This document shows, piece by piece, positions 1 to 17,800 of a DNA stretch of 64,000 nt; the stretch's first letter is position 1, and each line of letters opens with the position of its first letter. Source of the stretch: Glandiceps talaboti (Eukaryota > Hemichordata > Enteropneusta > Spengelidae); assembly GCF_964340395.1 (NCBI RefSeq), contig NC_135563.1, positions 14,035,651 through 14,099,650 on the forward strand, given 5' to 3'. The position numbers and the translations under genes are program-made. Below the pieces are notes generated by a model. That model made no database searches and was not told the origin of the DNA. It saw nothing but the letters and a program-made list of their open reading frames with translations.

Positions 1-259
1 CAATGCCACTTTCACCTACCCAATTCCATACTCTGTGATCAAACAATTCAAAATTTTCTGCTATTTGACTCGTACATTCTACTTAATTCCATATTCTACA
101 TAATCACACATTTCGCTGATGTATTTTTTATTTGTATAGCTGATCACACTTTATGCAAACATACTAATTTCAACCCCTAAGGTACTGGATAATTGAATAA
201 TTGCTTCCACTTCAAGTAGGCTAGGGGTGTAGATGTTCATGACCTGCATTTGAAATGTA

Positions 260-490
260 TATGTTATCAATATCAGGTTGATATAATGATTGGATATTGA
301 TATGTTATTAATATCAGGTTTGTATAATCACTGGATATTATATGTTATCAAAATCAGGTTGATACACTCATCGGATATTGATATGTTATTAATATCAGGT
401 TTGTATAATCACTGGATATAATATGTTATCAATATTAGGTTGATACACTCATCGGATATTGATATGTTATTAATATCAGGTTGGTAAACT
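260..490. repeat. Tandem repeat, ~81-bp period (three copies)
   Basis: The phrase TATGTTATTAATATCAGG recurs at about 301, 382 and 463. Each 81-bp period is made of two related ~40-bp half-units, one containing TTGTATAATCACTGGATAT and the other TTGATACACTCATCGGATAT. The higher-order pattern is visible directly. Confidence 0.85.
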
Positions 491-900
491 GATCACATGA
501 ACATACTGGCAACACTGTTGTGACAAAATACTTTAACACTATCAGAGATGTTTACATGTACATGCACATTAGACACTAACTTCAAATATCTTATCATATC
601 CATATGTGACAGTGTAAAAGTGAAATTCACCACACAGATCTGATTAATAAACTAATACACATTGTCAGATACAAATACATCAATACAGTTTTTACTGTTC
701 TTGTAATGGTCTCTATAAACTAAGTACAATCTATCACATTTATAATGCATTCACAATTCCTATATTATTATATGAACCAAATTAATGGCAATCATATTGC
801 AAGTGTATCAATTTAACCACAATGTTTAACCTTTAACCTTTAATGTAAGGGGTCAGGCTTGATTAGCAAAGCTATTTTCTGACTCCCATTGCCTGTATAA

Positions 901-1077
<177 letters not shown>

Positions 1078-1668
1078 AAGTGATCTGTAATTATTTCTTG
1101 TACAGGTAATAAAAGTCAATCAATCGATCAATTTTTTTACTCAATTCAATTACATTGTATCCCTTAACCTTACCAAATATATCTCAGACCCATCATGTCC
1201 ATGATGTACTTATTTGGGTCATATGTTTCAGATATTTAGTATGATATGGGCTACTTACGCAAACTAATAAATAATTTATAGTGTTGGCTGGACATGTGTA
1301 GCTGTTTGTTGAGTATATGCATACAATACATATATATATAAACACCATAAATAATTCTATCTTTGTGTTCATAACAGCTGCTTACAACTTGCCTGTTTGT
1401 TTTAATAACATGTCAAAGATACAGTGAAAATGGAGCACAAGTGTCATAATCAAAACTATCAAACTTCTTTTACTTCCAACAAGGTGTGATGTTACAGTTA
1501 ATATATATCCATCTCTGATTTATTCACACTGTAGTCAATCAGCAGCACCTACTTTGGTAATGTATGTTTATTATAAAATGTATGTGATAGGGTAAGTATG
1601 AAAACATTATAGTGATTATAATGAATGAATAAATGAGTGAGTGAGAGAGTGAGTGAGTGGAGTGGAGT

Positions 1669-1669
1669 G

Positions 1670-1712
<43 letters not shown>

Positions 1713-1717
1713 CGCGC

Positions 1718-1758
<41 letters not shown>

Positions 1759-1783
1759 CATGTGTGTGTGTGTGTGTATGTAT
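1669..1783. repeat. (GT)n microsatellite with short GC-rich interruptions
   Basis: Long GT dinucleotide runs are broken by ATGCGCGCACATGT-type segments. These alternating purine-pyrimidine tracts could form Z-DNA. The overlapping frames are simple-sequence artefacts. Confidence 0.95.
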
Positions 1784-2199
1784 GTATGAATGTATGTTTT
1801 CTAGGCTAAAACTAAAGTTATGAAGTACTTCATCACACACATCATATCCTCACTTTCAAGTATTATTCCAATAACTGCATGCCATCAGTCAATGACTTCC
1901 ACATGTACATGTACATACACATTTTTTTAAATAACCAAAATTCAAAATACTGTGTGCATTGAATTCGTAAGATATGAAAATCTAAGCAGATTTAATGTAA
2001 TTGTTTAATATGTCACAGCTGTTATTACAGAATTAAGACAGAGTAGTGTCATGGCAAAGTACTGTGTATGAAAGCTATCAATTAAGGGTTCTCATTTGTA
2101 AATTGTAGCTACATAATAGCATAGACCCATGTGTAGGGTCTATGATAACAGTACACAGAAAGTACTGGCCATGAAATTCACACATGCTTCTAATTCTTA

Positions 2200-4914
<2,715 letters not shown>

Positions 4915-5800
4915 TTTGAAAAATTTTCCAACGTAAGAGTTGAGTAGAAGGTCAGTCAGGGGTCAAATGGTTGTCATGTCCGTGTACGCATGTGCACAAA
5001 CAAATCTCGTCGTCTGAAATCTCGTGAAAGTTCAATTGGCGGCCATTTTGAAAATATAAAATACAACCAACCGTCAAATACGTACACTTTACTAGGGTTT
5101 CAGGGTAAGTTTTGTTGCTGTTTAATAATCCATGTTTAATGAATTTTTGCCTACGTAACAGATGAAAATGCAATAAATCAGTCGCGATAATTACTTCTCG
5201 TTGGTATTGTTTTACAGTCAAATAGTGTTTTTAATTACAAAAATGTAAGAGCTTGGCAATTTACATAGCGAGTGAATGTGTACACGTACACATGTTGTAC
5301 ATTGTATGATCTCATAGACCCTCCACACCACACACGCGGGTGGAGGGTCTATGGTCACTGTAGCTAGATTATTAGATATATAAACGTTTCTCATTTCTAC
5401 CTGCTTGAATGCCAAAGGAGGTTCCGTAAAGAACACATACAAATACAGATCTCACCGGAGTGTTATGTTAGCGTTAAATAAAAACCCGGTTTTTTTTCAG
5501 AAGGAAACCAATATATAATGTTTACAAACGTCATGGAGCATGGAGGTAGGCATCCTTCTTGCCTCCATGCAAAAATAATCAAAAAAACAAGTTACAACTT
5601 ATGCACAAACTTTCATATTGGGGCAGTGATACTAGTATATAATATTGTTACAGTCTACTAGTACCAAGGTAATAATGTTAAAAAAACACACCTGAACTTA
5701 GTTAAATGATGGGTTGTCAATTTGGTTGTAACATTTGAATTATTTTTTTTTCTTCATCGAATTAAACTCATACAGGGTATCATATAAAGTTATCTCCATT
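4915..5800. promoter_or_regulatory. Divergent GOT1 / NCAPG promoter region
   Basis: About 0.9 kb separates the two divergent start codons, so both transcription starts probably lie here. The segment GGCGGCCATTTTGAA at 5038-5052 reads as overlapping E2F-like (TTGGCGG), YY1-like (CAAAATGGCC on the minus strand) and CHR-like (TTTGAA) sites. Such sites are typical of mitotic genes, including condensin genes. An acceptor-like ATACAG at 5770-5775 suggests a spliced 5' UTR for NCAPG. A short palindrome lies at 5313-5353. Site assignments are inference. Confidence 0.4.
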
Positions 5801-8800
5801 ATGCCATCCAAACAAAGACAAGCAGTTACCATGAGAGAAGTGTTTGAGGAATGTCAAAAAAGTGTGTATGGGCATGCCAAGTTATTGAACAAATTGAAGG
5901 AAATATATGAGAATGTAAGTAAATTGTACATATTTTCAAAGTAGAACATTATTCTAAGAATACATATATCAATTTCAGCAAGGTACACTACTAAAGATTA
6001 CACTTGGAGGCAATATAGATTTATTGGCATACGCTGTATGAAAAGTAAGTGACAGGTTTAGATTAATAGTACCTCTACCTACCAACTAATGTCACCAAAA
6101 AGGAAATCTGCAGCAAAATCCATCAGGCAATTGGTTCATATGAAGATCTCCTGATGATAGTCCAGAAATGCACAATTATGTGGAATGGGCATGTAGCGAG
6201 TAGCATGGGCTATTCTGCAAACTATTTTGCAGGTCACCTTGAGAGAGGTAGATGAAGGAGAGGAGAGAGAAGAAAGGGTGGGAAGATAACAGCAAAGCAT
6301 GGATAGGCTTGGATTTTACTGAATCCCAAAGAACAGTGGGAATAGAGTAGGTTGGCGAGAAATGGGTACAAAGTCATTAGTGGTGCCTCAATGACCTCTA
6401 GATGAGTTTAATATGGGATAAGTCAAGTGAAGACATGGAAGTATCAACTAAAACAATGAGAAAAACTTTTAATAGATTCTTCATATATGAAATTTCTCTA
6501 AATACAATGTACAAATATAGTAAGAGCTCAGCTGTGAAAACTATAATAATTACGTCTTATCAATTTCTAACCTAGGCTGACCTTAAAACGGACTTTCACA
6601 CTGAATTCATGCAGTACCTCAAGTACTCCATGATTGTGCTCAAGCGAGAACCAGCTGTAGAGCGTACCCTTGACTTTATTGCCAAGTTTGCTGTGTCTTT
6701 TGAGGATGAGGCCAGTGAAGCTAATGAAAACAGTCGTAATGAAGAGAACATTAATGCTAAGGAGAAGCAAGACAATTTTCTGATGATCCTTTTCAACTTT
6801 TTCCTTGCAGTAAGTACATTTGAAGATTACATTTCATTTCCAGTTCCTATGATAAAATAAGTTTACAGACTATTTGAGGGGATGGGGGGGGGGGGGGGGT
6901 TAAGAAATTATTGATAAGAAACATTATAGATGTGCACTTATTGCAGATCTTGATGTGCAAATTTGAAACCCATACAAATGATGTTGGTCAGACATCTGGT
7001 GAAGTGTGGCACCCCACTTCAGAATCTGGGTGCATGTTACTTGTACAGCCAGATATATATGCAATATTTGTATTTTGGTTTTACCATCCACTATTTTCAA
7101 GAAAAATGAGGGGCAGATATATATCCAAATAGAAATACAGTATAATTGATGTTGATATTCCCAATCATTATGGTATCATTATTTATTTGTGAAAACCTTA
7201 CATCTTCTAAACAGCATTTGATAATTCTTTTATCTATAACTTCCACCAGTCTCATGAAGCCAACTGTACTGCAGTCAGATTCCGATGCTGTCAAATGATC
7301 AACAAACTACTCAATTTGATGGGAGATGATGCACAAATTGATGATGATCTGTTTGATAGAATCTATGATAACATGTTGGTGAGATTGAAAGACAAGAAGG
7401 CTTCAGTGCGTGTACAAGCTGTCCATGCCTTGGCTAGACTTCAAGATCCTTCTGACAAGGATTGCCCAGTCATCAAAGGTATGTACACATGTATGATGTG
7501 TGTATTCAGTGATGCTGTGCGTTGCTGTTGGTATAGGCAAATTTCTAACGATAAGTGATCTCTTCTCCAAAAACTTTTATTATTCATAGTATATGTACCA
7601 AATTGTGAAAAAATGGACATCAAATTGTTATAAGTGAATAGATTTATACTATAGTGTTCCCTGGAATAATACAATTTCTAATAAATACGAGAACACTTAC
7701 TGAAGTTTGTTTAAAATGGCAAAACTAGTAGCTGAGCTGAAGAATGATATCAGTAAAATTGTTATTTATTGTGTACCAATGTGCAAAGTAAAAAAAAGAA
7801 ACAATTGTAAATTAAAATGTGGAAGCTGTGTTTTGACTAAAAATCATTCTAATCAAGTAAATCTTAGTGAGTTGTATGTGTGAGTATCTCAGATAGGTTC
7901 TAGAAAAAATAGACTGCACACAGTGACACTGGATTCCAAGATATCAAATGTATTCTAAAAGTATAACATGGATTTGTGCTACACAAGAGCCAGGATTTGT
8001 AGTACTGTTGTACTGAAGGTACTTGCTATCGTTCTTGTCAGGTTCTGAATTTGAATAGCTTGATGATAATGATGTTAGAAATTTGTAATTATCTGGTTGA
8101 AAATTGTTCCAAGTTTGTAATTATTTTGAGTTGCATAAAAGATATTGCTAATCATGTAAACTCTAACTTTAATTCATCCCCATTCCAGCCTACATATATA
8201 TGCTGAATAACGATCCTAATCCTGATGTAAGGTTTGCCATCCTGACATGCATTGCGCCATCTTCACAAACACTGACAACTGTCTTAAAACGTACACGTGA
8301 TGTCAAAGACAGTGTACGTAAACTAGCATTTGAAGTCTTAGCAGAGAAGATTCACATCAAAGCTCTGAGGATAGCTCAACGTGTCACAATTCTCCAAGAT
8401 GGTTTGAATGATCGTTCAGGTGAGTTACAGCGCTGCGTAGTGAGAGAACTCAGTGTAGATGAGAGGAGGATATTCTGTTTGATATTGGCAGATCTGATTA
8501 CTAAAACTTTATAGAAGTCTCCCAAAGGGAAACTATTATAATGGGCTCTCTCCGTCTGTGATACATCATTTAGCTGACATGCCATCTCCAATTTCATTCA
8601 AACATGGCACAAAGGTGGCTTATCATATGGGACATTTGCGTGTCACATCATTTCGTGACATATGCAAATTTGGCCGAATGGATTCACAGTTTAGAACAGT
8701 TGTGAGAATTTATATACATGTAATCTCTACTATATATCCAATTATTTTTCACACTTGGTAAAACATACTAGTATACTAAATGGTGCTACAACAGGCCTGG

Positions 8801-11800
8801 TTATGTACAATGACGTCAGAATTTTAGCATGTAGTGTTATTTTATATATGTCTACATGTCTCCAATCATATTGTATTTCAGACTTGGTAAAACATGCATG
8901 TAGTGCTAAATTACTACAAGCCTGGCTACGTACATTTGAAGGCAACATACTTGATCTGTTGAACACACTGGACGTGGAGAGTTCTAGTGATGTTGCAGAG
9001 CAGGCACTAACATGTCTCATCAAAAGTGTTCCTTGTGATGAATTGGTTCAGAATTTTGACCTTCTCAACGACAAGTAAGTAATTCATTCCTTCCCACCTT
9101 GTAGCAAAAATAGTATACGCAGTAGTTCTATCTATGATGTCAGCAGATGAGTTATGCCTGTAATAAGTTATACATTCAATTCAGTATTGATAAAAATCAG
9201 GATTTGTCTCATGACAACAATCAGTAACTTACTTAGGTACAAGAATGTGTAAAGTTGAACATGTACATGCATGTAAATCTATGTAGGTATATAGCATTGT
9301 CTGCAGTCTTTTTATGCACTATGTTTATTCAGCTTACTGTCAATGTCTCTCTAGACGCATGATGGATAGTGACAACCTCACTTGTGAGAGCGCCCTCTAT
9401 TGGAGATGTCTTTGCCAGTACATCAAGTCTCTTGGTACTGCTGAAGAAGGAAATCTGGAGAAGTTGGTACCCACTCTCTCACAGTTGTGTGACTACGTAC
9501 AAGAGTAAGTCATCAGTGTTTTTGAAAGCTGTAGGAGGAAATCTGATAAAACTTAGAATATGAGAAAAAAGTCTTTGGTACCTAGGTGAATATCACCAAA
9601 GTAATGATATGATAACCCACCCTCTCAATTGTGTTACTGCATAGATGAATACATTTTCGCAACTTCTTGTATTTTTCATAAATTCCACTTCTATCCGCTC
9701 AAGAATTCATTTGAAACATGGTAATGGACTTATAGGGCACATGTTTTACTTACTAAATGTCTCAGTCTGTCAGCAGTCTGTCAGTGTAAAGATTAGCTGG
9801 ATGCAGGCAATAATTTAAATGGACAAGACCCCTTCACACTACAGACAAAATCATCTTTTTATGTGTAGAATTCATATCCATATTTGTTTTCCAGCTATAT
9901 GGAGAAGATCAAGCCTTCAGAAAACATTGGCAATGTGGAAGAAACCTTAAAGCAAGAGTTTATTGCCCAACAATTGTTGCTGTTGATAGGAGTACTAGAT
10001 CTTTCTGATGAGTTTGGAAGGTTAGACAATATTACCATTATATTGTGGTGTGTGTGTGTGTGGGGGGGGGGGGGGTGTGTGTGTGTGATGTGATGTGGTG
10101 TGACATGACGTGACGTGAAGAGATAAGATGTAAATGTACTAGTAATTTGACTATGTTGAAGGGACAGTGGGCTGGGGCAGCTCTGAACATCTCACTGTGT
10201 TAATTTATTTTATATGAAGAAATGCATGTCATTGTACTTCTCAAAATATGCTTAGTCATCTTAGAAAATGCACACGCACGTGCATAAGCTTATTTATGCT
10301 GCATGGAAACGTTATGCTTGTTTCAATGCACAAATCAAACAAACATGACACTAAATGAGTCATTTCAAATACAATCCACAAAAAACTCTGGTGAGTTCGC
10401 CTGCTTGTGGTAATCAGGAATGAGACAAGTTTCATGTAAAGACATACAATGTAATACTAATTAGTGACGGTAACTCATCAAAGTACACACACCACAGGAG
10501 CTCTGGCTTCCATAACTCTGTTTACTGAATATTGATAGAACGCTACACATGTGATCAAGTCTGACTGTCACTGTTACATTATAACTTCCACAGATAGAAA
10601 CAAACTAATAAAAGCATTTGTGTGAACCTACATCAGAGGCACCCAGGGTTGTATTTGTATCAGTTGTATCGTTATTTTTACCTATTTTGTCTTTGTGTGG
10701 AGTCTTTCCTTGGTTCACTTCATTCAAGCAAATGCACTGGTGTTTTTTCGTGGTGGTGGTGGTGGTGGTGGTGGTGGTGGTGGTGGTGGGGGGGGGGGGT
10801 TGTATTTCACATTCAGATTCTGGACATTATCATCACGTTATCAACACCACTTATTTATTACTTTGAAATATTCATTTACTTTACTAGGAAAAGACTGGAT
10901 AAACTGGTACATGACATGTTAGTGTCACCAGACATCTCTGCTTCCCTGGTCAAACTTCTACTGGACTGCTTCAACAAACTCCACCGTGACTCTGATAGTA
11001 GGATTGAAAAGATAGCTGAGATCGTCTCGGACATCAGAGAACCTATTACAGTAGTGGAGAATCCTGTCAATGAAATAGAGTTAAGACAGCGACAAGTCAA
11101 GGTATGCAATTCACAAATCAAATTTTATCTTGACTCTTTTCACAAGCTGAATTCATCATCATTACGCATAGACTATAAGATATGTTGTGTTGTCTAGCCC
11201 TCATTGGTCAACTCATTTGAAAGTAGTTGGCTGATGCATGAGGATGTCCGGACATGGTGTATCATGGAGACTTCATTACAAATTGTAATTCATCAAATCA
11301 ACTGAAAGTGAACTTTATCCTTAAAATTGCACAAAAAGTTTGCATTGACAACTGCGTTGATTATTTCATTATTGGCAGCTTGCTGGTGTTCGTGTTGAGT
11401 TGAATCAGTTACGAGATGAGCTAGAGGAATGTGTGGCTAACCAAGACTTCCCTAAAGCAGCAGAAATTAAAGCAAGAATCACAGACCTGGAAGACACCAA
11501 GGCCAGTCTTATTGAAGATAATCAACCAAGCAGTCAAGAAGTTAGAACTGAGAAGGTTTGTATTTTTGTTGGTGTTCATATACAACAGCAATACTGAAGA
11601 TTGGTGAACATAAGCTCCTAGTGGCATTGGAAAAAAAATGACCTTTTGGAAAGCAAACAAATAGAGGAAAGAGTGTAATTTTAAGTTTGAAGCTTTGTTA
11701 GTAATATTATCTTTCTCAAATTATCATTTCACTCTGGATACATTTCCGTCCAAAAATCACAATGAATACCTGTTAGATATTGCATGATGTTGTATCACAG

Positions 11801-14800
11801 TCCCTGTATCAGTGAGATAAGAGCTAGCCTTTGTCGATACACACACAAACACAATATTCAACCATGACTCAAAGTCTGTCGATCGTATTATGAAGATTGG
11901 ACATCTACAGGTACTTGTCATCAATTGTTATTGATATTTTTTGCGTGTTCATTTTTTTATAGAATGACCCAGCCACCTTAACAAAGTGTTTGACCATTGT
12001 TAGTGAAATGTTACAAGAGTTAGCTACTAATGGTCTCAACCCAACACTGAAAACCATGGCTGAATTACTGGTAGGTATACAACCTGTACACAAAAAGTCA
12101 GGACAGATTTGGAGCATTGTGATGCTTCAATGTTTAGTAGCCCCAATGAGGAGGGGGTGTTACGCATATGACCTCTGTCTGTCTGTCTGTCTGTCTGTTT
12201 GTTTGTGTGCACTGCACAGCCCTAACTCTTGCGACTCGGCAACTTACTGTTGCGACCAAGTTTGTTTGAGTATACAATGCATTTTGTCAGTAGTAGTTGT
12301 AGATTTAATCATCAAAAATATTCAAAAAATAAGCACAAAATGAAAAAATAATCCTCTTTTAATCAAAATTGAATATCTCATATCGTTGTGAAATAAGAGC
12401 TTGTCAATTTGAAATTTGTTTAGGATGTGCTTAGTAAGCACAGATACTAAATCAGTGAAGTCTGATGTAGGATAAGTCCACTTGTCGTTAGATTTATGTA
12501 CACTGCTGTATTTCAACATTATGCAATAAGAAGGGTGAACTGAAATGTTAGTGTATCATTGACATTGTCATCTTTTGATTTAGATTATACCAGGAATCCA
12601 GAATGAAGACCCAGTTGTACGTAATCTAGCCATCGGATGTCTTGGACTCTGTGCTCAACTATGTAGAAACTTTGCTAAAGAACAGTTACTTCTATTGATG
12701 CAGGTACGGTATAGTAGTAGGTAATACTGTCTTTGCATGACTACAAAAAGTAGGTCTTCATTGACATGGCATGAAGATAGTCAGCATCTCTGCATGCATA
12801 TTGTACTATATCCTCAGCATACTTCTGTTACTTGTCTTTTGTAGGGTATGTTCCTTTTTGTGATCGGTGAGTACAGAAACCATACAATCGATATAGTTCA
12901 GTACTTTGGCCATTGTTATCAGTTGAACACAGCAGTGGGGACAGTTTTATTTGTGTTACAACATGACACTGTACCTCAGTCAAGTCTGAATTCATTTATT
13001 TATGTGATGGTAAACATGTATCATATAACTTGTTGAAAGAAAATCTCTCCATTTGGTTTATGCCATAATAAAATCCTGATATATCGATGGATCTCTCACC
13101 CCAATCTAAGAATACATCTGTATATAATGCATTTTAGGCAGAGATAAAACATTTCAGTTGTCCCCTAAGTCAAAATGTTCTGTTTTATTATATTAACAGG
13201 TGTCCCAAGTTGATTTGGAAACCATCCGTGTGAGAGCTCTGGAAGGAATCTTTGATCTACTTCTGTTGTTTGGTTTTGAAACTTTTAAAACTGATGATGA
13301 GGAAGAGGAGGTGAATAAGAGCAAGGTTGATGATGGAGATGTATCCACAGAAGATGCAGAGAGGAGTTTTAATATCACCAAGAGAGCCAAAGAGAAGAAT
13401 ACAGCTAACAGTGTTCTTACTATACTGACAACATTACTTGATAGTGAGGTAAGAACCTGTTGTGATCCTTGACCTCTCTTTGTGACCCTTGACCTCTCTG
13501 GTATAGATTCTTGACTTTAGAGGCAATAATTTGTTGTTCTGATTGTCAATGCTCAGTGGATATTGAAATTGGACATTGTCACAATGCGAAGAGAATATTA
13601 AAGGACGCCGTCCAATTCACAGAACTCATTGTATATTTTCATTGCAATGTTCTGAGATATCGATCCTAACTTATAATCTTTTATAATGTTACAGAGTTCA
13701 GAAATCCGTACCGTAGCAGCAGAAGGTCTGTCCAAACTGTTATTATCTGGACGTATTGTGAGTTGGAAACTGATTTCCCGTCTGGTAATATTATGGTATA
13801 ATCCTATAACTGAGGAAGACATCAGATTACGTCACTGTCTGGGATCCTTCTTACCTATCTATGCATTTGCTTCAAGGTAGGTATCATGGAAGACTACAGG
13901 TACATGTTGATCAAGAATCATCAGCCAGTCGGTCGCTCAGATTGAATGCTTGGCTTGTATACACTTACGACATTAGAACACTGATTCAACAATCAAACCC
14001 ACTTTGATGTTTATATACTTGTAGTGTGTGTTTGTGGGCAGGAGTGGTTTTGTGTGTGTGTGTGTGTGTGTGTGTGTCTGTCTGTCTGTCTGTCTGTACA
14101 TATATTCTTCATATTCCTGTATGCCCCAGTCTGCCTATGTTTGCATACAGTTACATAGGCATATTTTGAAGAAATTACTGAGAATGCATGCATTGTCCTG
14201 ATATCAATACCTAAACTATATTATTGGTTTACAGAGCTCACCAAGAGACGATAATGGAGGCTTTCATACCTACACTGCGTACTCTGATAAATGCTCCTAT
14301 TTTCTCACCACTGGCCAAGATCAATGAAAACAACGTTGCTGACTTCCTGGTAGCCCTCACCAATAATAAAAATCTACGAAAAAATAAAGATGAGAATACC
14401 ATTGAGGTGAGTTTATGAATTTTACTTTTATTCAAGTGAAACCACAAATACCCTGACTGTCAACATTTCAACCTTATGTCAATTTTTAATGTTAATTTTT
14501 GTATTTAATTTCAAATCCAATTGTCAGATTTGTTCATTGTTGTCACTTTTCCATTCACTATTCAAATCTTATTCATAACCTATAAAAATAAGTACAATGT
14601 ATGACTGAAAACACACCTGAATCAATTCAGTTAAATTGGTTCAAAACCAGTTTCTGTCCCCTCAAGAAAGCTGAGCAATGGAATAGAATTGATTCACTTT
14701 TTGTTTTTGCATCAGTTTTGAACAAATAGTACTTTGAATCGGTTCAAAACCTGGTAGTTTCAAACTGATTCAACTAAGTTAGTTTGAATTGGTTTTTAGA

Positions 14801-17800
14801 GCATGTAGGGACAGAAGAATGAACTTCAATTCGATTTTGAACCAATTAAAAATTCACATGGAGACAAGGCTAATGTTTATGTCCACTGTTATGTAATGAC
14901 GTAAATAACAGTCTGTATTAATTTGTCTTTGTAGGATTCCTCTGTTCATGACAGTCTTGCAATCACTATATGTAATGAAATTCTGAATCTATGTGACTCT
15001 GAAACACCTGGGTTACGTACACTTTGTAAAGCACTAACTTTACTGGACCTTACACCAACCAATGCAAGTAACATCAAAGATCTACAGATGCTGGTTAAAC
15101 AGATGATTGAGGTGAGTGTCTGAAAGTCTTCACAAATTTGAATTTATCACTCAGGGGTTTAGGAGTTAATAACCTAAGCGCTCACTACCTGGAAGGGTCC
15201 ATGGGAGTTTTGTTCATTCAGCCATATCTCAGCCATTGCCATACTCAATCTAGTTCTTCCAACCTTGGTGCAAAGCCATATTTTTTCTATCACAGAAACT
15301 ATTTTGATATTGGAAAATGGTAGTATTCCATTCTCCAAGATTCTTCTTGACTCATGATGGTACAAAAAGTATTAGTGGGGTCTTCTACAAAGACTTGTTG
15401 ACTTTTCTTTACAAATGCATGGATGTAAGCACTGGATACATGTAAATAAACCTCTAGCACTTTTAACCTTGGACAAAATAGTACTTCGACATGAAACAGC
15501 ACAGTAGTCAGTATGTTACCTAGTTCTAAGAAGTGTTATATGATTAGACATTACTCATCAGGTAAAACACTAACAATTTCCATGCTGAAATTGTAATTTC
15601 AAACACAAATAACTGTATGATATCAGTGTAAGACTTTATATTTGAGACATCGGAATGAGAAAAGGGTTCTCACACAAATATGCTGAGAGTGCAAAATTTT
15701 GTGTTTTGTTTTTTTACCCATGATAGTAAATGATGTTTGTATGTCTTTGTATGCCATGTATTTGAATAATTCTTTGGTATATTTCAGAATCTTGAAGAGA
15801 AGACTGCCAAGCACTTAGCAGAAAAGTTCCAACACCAGCTGAATCAGTTTGAAGAAAAGCTGAACAAAAGTAGTAATGGAGAGACAGAGAATGTTGAGAA
15901 TGGACTTGTACAGAGTGAAACTGAGAATGATGAAAACAAGAAACCAGACAATGATGGTGGTGAGGAAATAGAGAAAGAAATAGCATTACCAGATGAAGCA
16001 GGAGACAGGGTTAGCATACTGACAGAAACACCTGTTACTCAGACAACCAAGAAGAAGGTCACCATTTCAGAGACACCCTCCAATAATGAAGCCACAAAAC
16101 CTAAAAAGGGCAAAGGTAAGAGTTATTTACATTCACTGTTCAGATGTTAGCGGTCTTTCTAGAAGAGATTTTTGCAATTGATGAATACTGGTTATTGGCC
16201 AGGATCAGATACCCCCTTATGATTGCTAAGCTGTAGCATTCAGAAACTAAAAAGCTGATTTTTGAGTTTTGTATTTGATACAAATGTATAACCCTGATAG
16301 AACAGTAGACTTGTTTATTTGTGTGTAACAATTAAAAAAAATTATTTGTAGTACAGAATTCCATTTCATCATCTCTATACCATATACATGTAGACTACAA
16401 ATTAAAAATCATTTATGGGTGTGTATGTAAACTTTCCTAGTTTTTGAACCCACCATAAGAATATTTATATACAAATACATATCATATAAGTTTATATTAA
16501 TATCTGTGTTGCTTTATCACCAAGTGGGTCAATTGCTCAAATAGCATGGCATTTTTTTTAGGTGTTTTTTTTTTGTTGGGGGGGGGGGGGGGGTGTTATA
16601 GAAAAATGAAATTTGGAATTCATTTGATTTATTTCCCTCTTTTGCACTAGGCAAATCTACAGCTAACAAATCACTGTCAAAGAAGAAATCAACATTAAAA
16701 ACACCATTATCTAAAGAGAAAACTAAGCCAGATGTTGATGGCAGTCAAAATAGGTAAGTCAAGAACAAAATATAGAACATTATTTATTTGTATGGTTACG
16801 TTCTCTAAACAATAACACGAGTGCAATTTACAGATAGGTGGTTACAGACCGTTTCATGTGCAACAAACTCTCATAGGTGTTACTGTGCTATTTTGATAAA
16901 TAAATTTGCCAGGAAGTAAAAATAACTCCACCACATAACTTGAAATTATTTGATACAGCTAATTAACTGAAATACCCATCTGTTTAAAGTGCTGAATGAA
17001 AGCTCAAAAAAGTGTTTGCAAAAGCACTTGTGCACAGGTTGTCAGTGGTTAACTCATACACTTTGTCTGGGGTTGAACCTATCCAACGCTGGCTAGGTTT
17101 GTAAAATTAACGATATCTGTATATATTGTAAGAAGGGTGATGCTCAGTTTAACACTACTGAACAAAACATGTGTGCTCCTGTACTTCTGTGTCCTTCTGC
17201 TTTAATACTAGGGTACTTAGGTGCTGCCCAGTGGTGACTGTTTAACAAATATTATATCACAACTTGGGATGAGTTTTATGATAATTTTCTTTCACTTCCA
17301 ACAGTGACTTAGAAGATAGTGTGTTTGCAACCCCTGCTGCTCCAGTTGAAAAACGTGTCACTAGATCAAGTCATAAAAAAACCAAAACATCGGAAGCAAG
17401 AATGAAGTTGGCACAAGCAGTCATGTCTGATGATGACTTGCCTGTAACAACCAAAAGAAGTACACGCCAACATCAAAGACAAAGTGAAGCTAAAACTAAA
17501 TTAGCACATTTACTGTCAGACAGTGACACTCCTGCTGAAGAAGAACCACTTGTCATTAAAAGGTAATTTAGTTTCTTCTTACTCCGTTTAGTCTTTACAC
17601 TTGAGTACATCTTTCTGCCTTCTAAATACACATAGTTTCTGAATGGTTAGAGTTCTTCAATATACTGCCTTGTAATGCTGGATATACAATATATATATGA
17701 TATATCCATACATATGAATGTTTACCCATTCTCAAAACATTTTGGAATACAAGTAGAAATAGCTCAGTGTGGCGTTGATAAATGGACATTTTTAGTCCAT

